From Paenibacillus mucilaginosus 3016 (GTDB lineage: Bacteria; Bacillota; Bacilli; Paenibacillales; NBRC-103111): 64,000 nt of DNA. The notes under the pieces were generated by a model that worked only from the letters and a program-made list of their open reading frames with translations, searched no databases and was not told the DNA's origin. A program made the translations under genes and the position numbers. Location of the stretch: NCBI RefSeq assembly GCF_000250655.1, contig NC_016935.1, positions 2,622,001 through 2,686,000 on the forward strand, in the 5' to 3' direction. Positions 26,901 through 34,149 of the stretch are shown here, in pieces. Positions within the stretch are counted from its first letter, which is position 1, and each line of letters starts with the position of its first letter.

Positions 26901-27030
26901 CCGGCTGGCCGTGGCCTGGCAGAATACCGGCTATAACCAGCCGCCGCACCCCGGATTTTATCTCGGCACGGAGATGGAGCGTCCGGAATGGCCGAACCTC
27001 TATACCCCTGTATTCCCGGCAGCCAAGTGA
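23923..27030 (+). CDS. yesW: Secreted rhamnogalacturonan lyase, PL11 (YesW-like), with extra N-terminal domains
   Basis: This multidomain enzyme has 1035 residues and a signal peptide (basic start, then ILAVLLTVSLVLPVIPPPALA, cleavage near residue 39). A laminin-G-like domain follows at about 40-225, then a cadherin-like beta-sandwich at about 230-330 and an fn3-like domain at about 335-425. The PL11 catalytic domain runs from about 430 (MESLDRGLIAMKKPGGVYVG) to the end (PEWPNLYTPVFPA). It contains repeated Asp-rich calcium loops (DLDGDGAYE, DLDGDGKAE, DVDGDGKDE) expected of the eight-bladed propeller. The family cleaves the rhamnose-galacturonic acid backbone by beta-elimination, giving unsaturated products for GH105. 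The ~390 N-terminal residues are additional to the B. subtilis protein and probably bind substrate or the cell surface. Confidence 0.88.
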   Translation: MYSHAKPLRARGTKWLKILAVLLTVSLVLPVIPPPALAADTVLVDEDFSSYPPGPLTAGSGNAWSKEGNTPEVTVVEDTVTGRTYASFTNNTTGSIYVGQRFAAQSGGMILEFDANIPTSKGASFYVMDGKVNATGAAALNYSLSSGLIKRGDSTAYQISYDTSHWYRFKYEFNVPKQTYRTAITDLHTGAVVADWNEPFYSSRTRVSSFGFYLNTNGGTIHLTNVRVTSLDLSLSGLQLTAEGFTPQLVPSFDPNVEAYSLDVPYSTTQLSVTPTAGNPVGVTMKVGETGAASGTPVSVPLADTVTSIAVNVASAVYTDISRTYTIGVTRLEPSPNLKHVSTLPDDSKVKIGWEETVDPTYREARIYRVNGDRSLTLVDTVPQGTYVSTVSGLTNGTPYSFVVKGYYADGTESSGVTVQETPRKLPPRQMESLDRGLIAMKKPGGVYVGWRLLGTDPKNAAFNLYRDGIKVNSAPITGSTNFEDKKGTGGSTYFVRTVVGGREQNQSPTVKVWDSANLSIPLRKPADGVTPTGQAYSYRANDATTADLDGDGAYEIILKWDPTNSKDNSQSGYTGHTLVDAYKQDGTFLWRIDLGRNIRAGAHYLDIMAYDLDGDGKAEVTFRTADGTVDGQGQVIGDPNADWRNSSGYIITGPEYHTIFDGATGKALATEAYEPARGSISDWGDSYGNRGDRFGAAIAYLDGERPSVIMQRGYYTRMVFVAYNWRDGKLTKLWTFDTNTPGNESYKGQGNHQLSVADVDGDGKDEIITGPAAIDDNGQGLWNSGLGHGDAMHVGDLDPNRLGLEEWAVQENTSAAYSAEMKDAKTGRVLWGQRQIGLDVGRGLSADIDPRHPGEEVWAIDGEWNSATGGLFTAAGEKIASSIPSSNFAIWWDGDLSRELLDHNFTTTPTRQGVPKIDKWDYLNNRLNNILTLDGTLSNNDTKGTPSLQADLFGDWREEVMVRSVESTELRIYSTTDVTKHRLVTLMHDPTYRLAVAWQNTGYNQPPHPGFYLGTEMERPEWPNLYTPVFPAAK

Positions 27031-27040
27031 CAAGAGGAAG

Positions 27041-27069
27041 ACCGCACCTGCTCCAGGTGTGGTTTTTTT
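27041..27069 (+). terminator. Terminator after the PL11 lyase gene
   Basis: ACCGCACCTG and CAGGTGTGGT form a 10-bp stem with one G-T pair and a 3-base loop, followed by seven T. It lies 10 bases after the stop. Confidence 0.85.
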
Positions 27070-27222
27070 CGATGGCTCTATACCCATTTCCCAACAGGCT
27101 GTACCACCGATTAGGGTATCAATATATGCGGGGTTTATGTCTTATTTGCACGAAAAGGCGGGGAATATCTTCGAATATTGTGCTACTCTTGTTGCATAAG
27201 ACCAGGAATGAAGGAAGGAATC

Positions 27223-28785
27223 ATGACTATGCACTCCGCGAATACCATGGATTTTGCCCCGATCAATTTACTGTCTCCCCCGGCTTCCCAGACCGATACC
27301 AGCATCGCTCTCCTATGGGATAAGCCCCCGCACGCGCCTGAAATCGCCTGCTACCGTGTGTATGTGAACGGGAAGCTCCATGGCCTCAGCAGCAGCACGG
27401 ATTATACGATGAACGGGCTGGAAGCTTCGCATGCGTATGAAGTGTATGTATGTTCGGTATCCCAAAGCGGAGAGATCTCCCAGCCGAGCGACAAGATAAA
27501 GGTTTCGACCAGAGGCCAGGCAGACCGATTCGATATTACCGAGTTCGGAGCGGTGGCTGACGGACAAACGATCAACACCGAAGCGATTCAGGCGGCTATT
27601 GATGCCTGTACGGCCGGCGGCAAGGTGGTGGTTCCGAAGGGAACATTCGTGACAGGGGCGATCTTCCTGAAGAGCCGCATGACGCTGTATGTCGAACAAG
27701 GCGGTGTCCTGCTTGGCAGCGATAATCCCGACGATTATCCGGTCATGCAGTACCGGTGGGAGGGCAGGGAGCAGCTGTGCTACGCCAGCCTGATCAACAC
27801 CAAAGACCCGGCCGAAGGCAGGCTCGAGCAGATCATCATCGAAGGCGAAGGGAAAATCGACGCCAACGGTATGGCTCTGTTTCACAAAGAGATGGCCGAA
27901 AAGAAGGGATTCCGGGGCAGAGCCGTCTGCCTCCGAAACGTGGATGGGGTCTATCTGAAGGATATTACCGTCAGGCAGTCTCCCGCCTGGTGCGTGCATC
28001 TGATTTACTGCAATGGGGTCAGTGTGAATCATGTAGAGATCCATACGAAGAAGGATGAACGGGGCCGGAGATATGAGCATATTTTTAACGGGGACGGGCT
28101 CAACCCGGATTCTACGAGCGACGTGTATATTTTCAACTCCATGATCGCCAGTCAGGACGACTGCATCGCTATCAAGTCAGGCCGTAATGAAGAGGGGAGA
28201 AGGGTGGGAATCCCTTCGCAGAACATTCGGATCAGCAATTGCATCTTCAAAAGCGGCTTCGGGGTTGCGACCGGCAGCGAAATGTCCGGCGGTGTGCGCA
28301 ATGTCCGGATCAGCGACTGCCGGTTCGAGGACGTGTACAGCATTGCCACAATCAAAGCACCGAGAGGCCGGGGCGCCGTGATCGAGAATGTCACGGTCGA
28401 GGACTGCACCTTAACGAACTACAGCCTGGAACACGAGGACTGCCGGTGGTTCAGGGGCGCGATCAACATCGATCAGTTCTACAGCCACGCAGATTTCGAT
28501 GCCGACAAAGTAGAAGAGGTCGATGAAGGCACTTCGGTGATCCGGAATATTCATTTGAAGAATATCGTATTGGATACGCATGCGGGGAATGCGGTATTTA
28601 TGGCCGGTCTGCCGGAAAGCCCACTGCAGAACATCCGCCTGGAGAATGTCAACGCACTCGGGAAGTATGGACTGAAGGCGTATAATATCAAGGGCCTGGT
28701 CCTGAAGAATGTCTCGGTGGCTTCGCGGGAAGACCAGGACGTTCAGTTCCACAACGTGGAGTATACCGAAGCCGGCGAAAGCTAG
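27223..28785 (+). CDS. GH28 polygalacturonase-like protein with N-terminal fn3 domain
   Basis: The 520-residue product starts at ATG 27223 behind AAGGAAGGA. Residues 10-100 look like an fn3 domain. From about residue 110 the right-handed beta-helix of GH28 begins (FDITEFGAVADGQTINTEAI). The conserved acidic motifs are present as GDGLNPDSTSDV and SQDDCIAIKSG. The usual GHG motif with the conserved His appears to be SGFG in the phrase before VATGSEMSGG, so that His is missing; the later basic motif is present in the form TIKAPRGRG. No signal peptide is seen, so it would act on imported oligosaccharides if it is active. It stands after the PL11 terminator, with an unrecognised promoter in 27070-27222. 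Confidence 0.78.
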   Translation: MTMHSANTMDFAPINLLSPPASQTDTSIALLWDKPPHAPEIACYRVYVNGKLHGLSSSTDYTMNGLEASHAYEVYVCSVSQSGEISQPSDKIKVSTRGQADRFDITEFGAVADGQTINTEAIQAAIDACTAGGKVVVPKGTFVTGAIFLKSRMTLYVEQGGVLLGSDNPDDYPVMQYRWEGREQLCYASLINTKDPAEGRLEQIIIEGEGKIDANGMALFHKEMAEKKGFRGRAVCLRNVDGVYLKDITVRQSPAWCVHLIYCNGVSVNHVEIHTKKDERGRRYEHIFNGDGLNPDSTSDVYIFNSMIASQDDCIAIKSGRNEEGRRVGIPSQNIRISNCIFKSGFGVATGSEMSGGVRNVRISDCRFEDVYSIATIKAPRGRGAVIENVTVEDCTLTNYSLEHEDCRWFRGAINIDQFYSHADFDADKVEEVDEGTSVIRNIHLKNIVLDTHAGNAVFMAGLPESPLQNIRLENVNALGKYGLKAYNIKGLVLKNVSVASREDQDVQFHNVEYTEAGES

Positions 28786-28811
28786 GAAAAGGGACATAAG
28801 AGCTGTAAATC

Positions 28812-28859
28812 AAGGGTGTTATCCGTGCCGGGCATGACGGCAGGGATAGCACCCTTTTG
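28812..28859 (+). terminator. Terminator after the GH28 gene
   Basis: AAGGGTGTTATCC and GGGATAGCACCCTT pair with one G-T, an inner TGCCG/CGGCA stem is present, and TTTTGT follows. This marks the right end of the pectin locus. Confidence 0.75.
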
Positions 28860-28937
28860 TCTGTGTCCCGTTACGGAACGGACGGAAACGAGCTGAAGAC
28901 GGTACATTTCGGCGATTTCAATCCAATTCGATAGCTC

Positions 28938-29186
28938 TTGTTCCCTCCCGGCCGGCCGACTCCATCGTATGTGCGGTACCTGGGCCAAGTGCTGCCGGCC
29001 GCGGCCCCGGGACTCCTGGTCATATACAGTTTTAAGGATGTGAATCGGTTCTCCGGCAGCCGCGGGATCCGGGAGCTGCTCTCGGCTGCGGTCGTTGCGC
29101 TGCTTCACCTGTGGCGCCGGAGCATGCTTTTATCCATAGCGAGCGGTACGCTGGTCTATATGTTCCTGATTCAAAGGGTCTTTTAG
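28938..29186 (+). pseudogene. azlD: Remnant of AzlD-type branched-chain amino acid exporter subunit
   Basis: The 82 residues match the C-terminal two thirds of AzlD ([55 protein letters not shown]). AzlD proteins are near 105-110 residues and start with a membrane segment containing a TF.TRFLPF-like phrase, which is missing here. The frame is closed by TAG only two codons upstream of TTG 28938. In the adjacent frame the bases at about 28899-28936 read like a decayed version of the missing part, so a frameshift and loss of the start are likely. No azlC partner is nearby. It is read as a broken gene, although a short expressed fragment cannot be excluded. Confidence 0.6.
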
Positions 29187-29295
29187 CACAGAGGCTTCCG
29201 TTGGCATGGTATGATAGGGAGAAAAAGGGAAGAATAGATTACGATTACGAGTCTATAAGACATGGAACCGTCACTTCTTTGAAGGAGATGATGAG

Positions 29296-29841
29296 ATGGA
29301 TGCATCCATCCGAACGTGGTTGGCTGAATTGGAATCGGCAGATAAGAATGTCCAATATGAAGCCTTGCAGAATCTTTTGGCGGCGACGGATACGAAAGTG
29401 GACTGGGCCTACGAAATGTGGGGACCTCTGCTGGGATGGTTAACTGACCGGGATAATCACCGAAGATCCAGAGCGGCCCAGCTGCTCTCGAATTTGGCCC
29501 GGAGTGACCCGGACCAGAGAATGCTTGCTGATTTTTCTAAGCTGTGGGCGGTGACCTATGATCCGAAATTTGTGACGGCGAGGCATACGCTGCAGAATAT
29601 TTGGAAAGTAGGGCTGGCAGGTCCCGAGCAAAAGAGCATGGTGGTAACGCATTTGGCGGATCGCTTTCGAACGTGCTCCGATGAGAAAAATTATACATTG
29701 GTTCGGTATGATATCATCGCAGGCTTGAAGAAAATGTACGACGAAAGGAACGAGGAAGAAATCAAGCGGACAGCCTTGTCCCTGATCGACTCCGAAGAAG
29801 ATCTCAAATATCGGAAAAAGTATGCGGCGGTATGGTCTTGA
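29296..29841 (+). CDS. HEAT-repeat-like cytoplasmic protein of unknown function
   Basis: The protein has 181 residues from ATG 29296, with AAGGAG 8 bases upstream. It is almost entirely helical, with alternating amphipathic helices such as DKNVQYEALQNLLAATD, NHRRSRAAQLLSNLARSDP and LVRYDIIAGLKKMYDERNEEEIKRTA. These resemble HEAT/ARM repeats that bind other proteins. No membrane segment or signal is present. It stands alone between the azlD remnant and the sugar importer. I do not recognise a named family. Confidence 0.65.
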   Translation: MDASIRTWLAELESADKNVQYEALQNLLAATDTKVDWAYEMWGPLLGWLTDRDNHRRSRAAQLLSNLARSDPDQRMLADFSKLWAVTYDPKFVTARHTLQNIWKVGLAGPEQKSMVVTHLADRFRTCSDEKNYTLVRYDIIAGLKKMYDERNEEEIKRTALSLIDSEEDLKYRKKYAAVWS

Positions 29842-29987
29842 CTCGAGGGGCCGAAGCGTGACACGCTGCGCTGACGGGAATTAGTTAAATACCGGGGAGC
29901 AGAGGCAGGAGGCCGAAACTCCCTGGTTCCTGAGCAGCGGATTATATGGCAAAAACAAGATGTGGGGAAAGATTCCAAAATAAAGGA

Positions 29988-30017
29988 TTGACATATCCAA
30001 TTATTAGGACATATAAT
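29988..30017 (+). promoter_or_regulatory. SigmaA promoter upstream of the RbsBAC-type importer
   Basis: Consensus TTGACA (29988-29993) and TATAAT (30012-30017) are separated by 18 bases. The three LacI-type operators lie about 48, 148 and 210 bases downstream of the -10 box, inside what would be the leader. 29842-29987 holds no gene. Confidence 0.7.
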
Positions 30018-30064
30018 TCAGACATCAAATGTTGTATGCGATTACAATTCGGTTTATCCTTTAC

Positions 30065-30076
30065 GTAATCGATTAC
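30065..30076 (+). promoter_or_regulatory. LacI-type operator, copy 1
   Basis: GTAATCGATTAC is a perfect 12-bp palindrome with the central CG typical of LacI-family operators. It is embedded in TACGTAATCGATTACCTGG, which is repeated at the other two sites. Confidence 0.75.
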
Positions 30077-30164
30077 CTGGTGTGGTTTGCTGCTCGCAGG
30101 ATAGGTTGCGAAAGAAGCAAAGAAGTAGGTGAACGGCAGGAGGCTGGTTTGTCGTTCCGCCTAC

Positions 30165-30176
30165 GTAATCGATTAA
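30165..30176 (+). promoter_or_regulatory. LacI-type operator, copy 2
   Basis: GTAATCGATTAA lies exactly 100 bp after copy 1, with one mismatch in the last position. The flanks TAC before and CTGG after are the same as in copy 1. Confidence 0.72.
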
Positions 30177-30226
30177 CTGGGCAGCTCGCAGTGCTTCGTA
30201 GTCTGAACTCCCCTTGCAGCCTGTAC

Positions 30227-30238
30227 GTAATCGATTAC
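30227..30238 (+). promoter_or_regulatory. LacI-type operator, copy 3
   Basis: GTAATCGATTAC is identical to copy 1 and lies 62 bp after copy 2. It is 124 bases before the importer start codon. Several spaced sites suggest looping by a tetrameric or cooperating repressor. Confidence 0.75.
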
Positions 30239-30361
30239 CTGAATGCATAAATTGTTCTCCGGGAAGGGAGGTGGTCAGCCGTTTGGATTAGGTAAGCCCT
30301 GAATGTGAAGATGCGGTGGTCAAAAAAGGCAAACATAACAGACGCTTTGGGAGGAAAACCA

Positions 30362-31327
30362 ATGAAACGTACAGTGAAACCGAGCTTTATGATCCTGTCT
30401 CTTCTGATGTTCATCATTCTGTCGGCCTGCGCGACCGGTGCGAACACACAGAATACGAGTGCCGGCAGCACGGATGCCGCCAAGAAGGTGCGCATCGGCT
30501 TGACGGTTCCCACCTTGAGCAACCCGTTCTTCGTTGCGATGTCCAAGGGGGCTCAGGAAGCCGCCTCCAAGTTCAACGCGGAAGTAATCACGGTGAGCGC
30601 CGATCAGGATTTGGCGAAGCAGACCGCCCAGATCGAGGACTTCATCACGAAGAAGGTGGACCTGATCCTGCTCAGTCCCTTCGATTCCAAGGGAATCGCT
30701 GCGGCCGTAGCCCAGGCCAAGGCGGCGAACATTCCCGTGATCGCCGTGGACGGCTTCGCTGAGGGCGGGATCAACACGGTTGTCATGTCCGACAACGTCA
30801 TGGCCGGCACCCTCGCGGGCGAATACTTGGCGAAGCGCCTGAACGGCAAGGGCCAGATTGTCATCATGGACGGGCCTCCGGTATCCGCGGTAACCGACCG
30901 TATCAAAGGCTTCGAAGAGGTGATGAAGAAATACCCCGAGATCAAGGTCATCTCGAAGCAGAACGGGGAAGGCAACCGGGAGAAGGCCCTCTCCGTCATG
31001 GAGAATATCCTGCAGGCGAACAAAAAGATCGATGCGGTATTCGCCATCAACGATCCGGAAGGCGTAGGGATTAAAATCGCAGCGGAGCAGGCCGGGCGCG
31101 GCGGCGAATTCTTCATCGTGGGTGTGGACGGGGCTCCTGATGCCGTAACGGCCCTGAAGGAGAAGAAGGCTTTCGCGGCCACCTCCGCCCAATTCCCGAA
31201 CGAGATGGTAGTCAAGGCTGTGGAACTGGGACTTCAGATCAAGGAAGGAAAAAGCATCGATTCCAAGGTTCTGATTCCCGTGGAGCTGATCACGCAGGAG
31301 AATGTGGAGCAGTACCGGGGCTGGTAA
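30362..31327 (+). CDS. Sugar-binding lipoprotein of an RbsBAC-type importer
   Basis: This family 4 (ribose/galactose type) periplasmic-binding-protein homologue has 321 residues from ATG 30362, with GGGAGG 8 bases upstream. The lipobox LSAC follows a clear signal peptide, so it is anchored outside the membrane. It shows RbsB-like phrases, including IGLTVPTLSNPFFVAMSKGA, DLILLSPFDSKGIAAAV, IPVIAVDG and AINDPEGVGI. It is first in the importer operon, downstream of three LacI-type operators. The sugar is probably a pentose or hexose but cannot be told apart from ribose, galactose or related ligands here. Confidence 0.85.
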   Translation: MKRTVKPSFMILSLLMFIILSACATGANTQNTSAGSTDAAKKVRIGLTVPTLSNPFFVAMSKGAQEAASKFNAEVITVSADQDLAKQTAQIEDFITKKVDLILLSPFDSKGIAAAVAQAKAANIPVIAVDGFAEGGINTVVMSDNVMAGTLAGEYLAKRLNGKGQIVIMDGPPVSAVTDRIKGFEEVMKKYPEIKVISKQNGEGNREKALSVMENILQANKKIDAVFAINDPEGVGIKIAAEQAGRGGEFFIVGVDGAPDAVTALKEKKAFAATSAQFPNEMVVKAVELGLQIKEGKSIDSKVLIPVELITQENVEQYRGW

Positions 31328-31416
31328 GAAAAGGGGGAGGCAGGCGGTGCCCTGAGGGACACCGCACTGCTGCCCGCATACGGAATGCATAACGAACCAT
31401 TCGGGAGTGTGGCCAT

Positions 31417-32982
31417 ATGTCCGTGGTAAGGGAGCCGGAAGTGAGGCGGCGGGAAGGGCTGCCGCATCAAAGCATTGTGCACATGAAGGATATCTGCAAG
31501 TCATTCTCCGGGGTGCGGGTGCTCCGCGGGATCAACCTGACGCTGTATCAAGGGGAAGTGCACGCCTTGATGGGGGAGAACGGAGCGGGCAAATCGACCT
31601 TGATGAAGATCATCTCGGGCATACACCGCCCCGACTCCGGAAGGATGGTATACAAGAACGCCGAGGTGACCTGGAATAACCCGCAGGAGGCCAGAAACCG
31701 GGGGATCAGTGTCATCCACCAGGAGATCAGCTTGTCGCCGAACCTGACGATTGGCGAGAATATATTGATGGGGACGAAGCTACCGAAGAATGCGTTCGGT
31801 CTCATCAAGTGGAATGAAATCCATGAGAAAGCCGAGGCCGTGCTTCAATCCATCGGATCCCCGCTGAATCCCCGGATGAAAGTATCCGCCTTGAGTGTCG
31901 CCCAGCAGCAGATCGTGGAGATCGCCAGAGCCCTGTCCTTTAACTCGGAAGTCTTGATTATGGATGAGCCTACCGCTTCCTTAACGGATAAGGAGATCGA
32001 CAAGCTCTTCGGGATTATCGAAGATTTGAAGCGCAAGGGCGTGGCCATTGTCTACATCTCCCACCGCATGGATGAGATCTTCCGCATCTCGGACCGCTGC
32101 ACCGTGATGCGCGACGGCCAGTATATTGCTAGCATGCCGATCGCGGAGACGAACCCGGATCACCTGGTGAAGCTGATGGTGGGACGGGAGCTGACGGATC
32201 TGTTTCAAAGAAAGGCTGCGCCGCACGCGGCTTCCCGGCCCGGGGGCAGCGAACCGGTCCTCGAATTGGTCGGGGTCTCCGACCGGAACCTGGTCCGGAA
32301 TGTGTCGCTGAAGCTCTTCCCGGGAGAGATCGTAGGTCTGGCGGGACTGGTGGGCGCCGGACGAACGGAGCTGCTGCGGACCATCTTCGGGGTCAGCCGA
32401 AGGACAAGCGGCCAAATCTACCTGGAAGGGGTGCAGGTGCAGATCTCCTCCCCGAACGATGCGATCGGGCTTGGGATCGCCCATGTGCCGGAGAGCCGCA
32501 AAGAGCAGGGATTGTTCCCGAACCTGACGGTGAAGGAAAACATTATGATGAATCGGATGCACCAATACCGCAAAGCGAGGATTCTCCGGTACAGGGAGAT
32601 GGATGCCGAAGTGGAGCGGTACATTCAGGAGCTTGGGGTCAAGACGGCTACCTCCGCCCAGAATGTGATGGGGCTCAGCGGGGGGAATCAGCAAAAGGTC
32701 GTCATTGCGAGGTGGCTGTCGATCGGGCCCAAGGTTCTGCTGCTTGACGAGCCGACGCGGGGAGTGGACGTGGGGGCCAAGACGGAAATTCACAAGATCA
32801 TCTGCGAGCTGGCGGCGAAGGGACTCGCCGTGCTCATGGTTTCGTCCGAGCTGCCCGAGATTCTCGGCGTGAGCGACCGGATTCTCGTCATGCATGAGGG
32901 CCGGATCGCTGCGGAATTATCCCGAGAGGAAGCGACGCAGGAGAAGATCATGTATTACGCTACGGGGGAGAGTAAAGAATGA
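31417..32982 (+). CDS. Sugar ABC transporter ATPase, RbsA/MglA family (two ATPase domains)
   Basis: The 521-residue double ATPase drives the importer from the cytoplasmic side. The N-terminal half has Walker A GENGAGKSTL, the signature-region phrase LSVAQQQIVEIARAL and Walker B VLIMDEPTASLT. The C-terminal half begins near residue 280 and has the degenerate Walker A GLVGAGRTELL expected for this family, then LSGGNQQKVVIARWL and VLLLDEPTRGVDVGAK. It overlaps the permease gene by 4 bases (ATGA), showing translational coupling. It is the only complete sugar-import ATPase in the window; the three LplABC-type systems have none. Confidence 0.9.
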   Translation: MSVVREPEVRRREGLPHQSIVHMKDICKSFSGVRVLRGINLTLYQGEVHALMGENGAGKSTLMKIISGIHRPDSGRMVYKNAEVTWNNPQEARNRGISVIHQEISLSPNLTIGENILMGTKLPKNAFGLIKWNEIHEKAEAVLQSIGSPLNPRMKVSALSVAQQQIVEIARALSFNSEVLIMDEPTASLTDKEIDKLFGIIEDLKRKGVAIVYISHRMDEIFRISDRCTVMRDGQYIASMPIAETNPDHLVKLMVGRELTDLFQRKAAPHAASRPGGSEPVLELVGVSDRNLVRNVSLKLFPGEIVGLAGLVGAGRTELLRTIFGVSRRTSGQIYLEGVQVQISSPNDAIGLGIAHVPESRKEQGLFPNLTVKENIMMNRMHQYRKARILRYREMDAEVERYIQELGVKTATSAQNVMGLSGGNQQKVVIARWLSIGPKVLLLDEPTRGVDVGAKTEIHKIICELAAKGLAVLMVSSELPEILGVSDRILVMHEGRIAAELSREEATQEKIMYYATGESKE

Positions 32983-33950
32983 GCGCGAATCTGCAGAGTG
33001 CGGCGAATCCGTCATTGTCGCTGAAGAAGAGAATCCTGCCTGTATGGAATCAGCTCGGGATGCTGATCATCCTCGTGCTGTTGTGTGTGGTACTGGCCTT
33101 ATTTGCACCCTATTTTACGGAGACGAACAACATCCTGAACATTCTCAAGCAGTCTTCTATTACGGCCATCCTCGCAGCCGGAATGACGATGGTCATCTTA
33201 ACCGGAGGAATCGATCTGTCGGTGGGGGCTACGCTGGCCTTGGCGGGCGTCATCTCCGTCATGCTGTCCAATGCGGGTGTGCCCGCCGGAATCGCGATGC
33301 TCACGGGAGCAGCGGTCGGCTACACGGCCGGCGCGGTCAACGGCTATTTCACCGCCGTCGCGAAGCTGCCTTCCTTCGTGGTCACGCTTGGAAGCATGAC
33401 CTACCTGCGCGGCATCGCCTTTGTCATCAGCGGGGGTCTGCCGGTCGTGCTGCAGGACAAGCTGTTTATCTTTTTCGGCTCCGGGTCCTTGTTCGGCATT
33501 CCCACTCCGATCTATATCATGGCCGTGGTCTATATCGCGATGTTCTTTGTCCTGAAATACACCTTGTTCGGACGCCATGTGTATGCGATCGGAGGCAATG
33601 AGGAGGCGGCCCGGCTCACAGGCATCAAGGTGGAACGCACCCTGATCCATGTCTATTCCATCAGCGGTCTGATGGCGGGCATTGCAGGCGTCGTCATGGC
33701 CGGCCGCGTGATCTCCGGGCAGCCTAACGCCGGGATCAGCTTCGAGCTCGATGCGATTGCAGCCGTCATCCTGGGGGGCACCAGCTTTGTGGGCGGGGTA
33801 GGCCGCATTCAGGGAACGATTATCGGCGTGCTCATTATGGCGGTGCTCGGCAACGGCTTGACGCTGCTCGATGTCGATTATTACTGGCAGCTCATCGTGA
33901 AGGGGCTGGTGATTGTCATCGCGGTACTGCTCGATAAACTGCGCAATTAG
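32979..33950 (+). CDS. Sugar ABC transporter permease, RbsC family
   Basis: This membrane permease of 323 residues has about eight to ten segments, starting at the ATG that overlaps the ATPase stop. RbsC-like phrases are ILAAGMTMVILTGGIDLSVG, VVTLGSMTYLRGIAFVISGG, YAIGGNEEAARLTGIKV and AVILGGTSFVGGVGRIQGT. It would form the homodimeric channel of the importer with the ATPase and binding protein of the same operon. A terminator follows 72 bases later. Confidence 0.9.
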   Translation: MSANLQSAANPSLSLKKRILPVWNQLGMLIILVLLCVVLALFAPYFTETNNILNILKQSSITAILAAGMTMVILTGGIDLSVGATLALAGVISVMLSNAGVPAGIAMLTGAAVGYTAGAVNGYFTAVAKLPSFVVTLGSMTYLRGIAFVISGGLPVVLQDKLFIFFGSGSLFGIPTPIYIMAVVYIAMFFVLKYTLFGRHVYAIGGNEEAARLTGIKVERTLIHVYSISGLMAGIAGVVMAGRVISGQPNAGISFELDAIAAVILGGTSFVGGVGRIQGTIIGVLIMAVLGNGLTLLDVDYYWQLIVKGLVIVIAVLLDKLRN

Positions 33951-34022
33951 ATAGAGAACTTGAACAGGCGCCTGCCGGGTCGGCAAGCAGCCGGCAGGAC
34001 GGCAGCTATAGGAGAGGAGAAC

Positions 34023-34051
34023 GGCATTAGAGCGGATCTAGTGCCTTTTTT
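34023..34051 (+). terminator. Terminator after the RbsBAC-type operon
   Basis: GGCATTAG and CTAGTGCC form an 8-bp stem with one G-T pair, followed by six T. Confidence 0.7.
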
Positions 34052-34066
34052 CTATGGGGCGGCGGC

Positions 34067-34095
34067 TTGAAGAAAGGGGAGGGTGAAGTTATGAT
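34067..34095 (+). promoter_or_regulatory. Promoter of the LacI-family gene
   Basis: TTGAAG (34067-34072) and TATGAT (34090-34095) are separated by 17 bases. They lie after the terminator and 55 bases before the ATG, so the regulator is probably expressed on its own. Confidence 0.5.
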
Positions 34096-34149
34096 AAGAG
34101 GATAACGGGTGTCATCATCCGCCATGATGGATGAGCGAGAGGTAGGCCT

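Noticed and set aside
25861-27087. Minus-strand open frame of 408 codons opposite the PL11 lyase
   Set aside because: It crosses the lyase terminator and shows no domain pattern.
30029-30250. 73-codon plus-strand frame across the LacI operators
   Set aside because: Its apparent repeat YVIDYL is simply the translated operator repeat TACGTAATCGATTACCTG.
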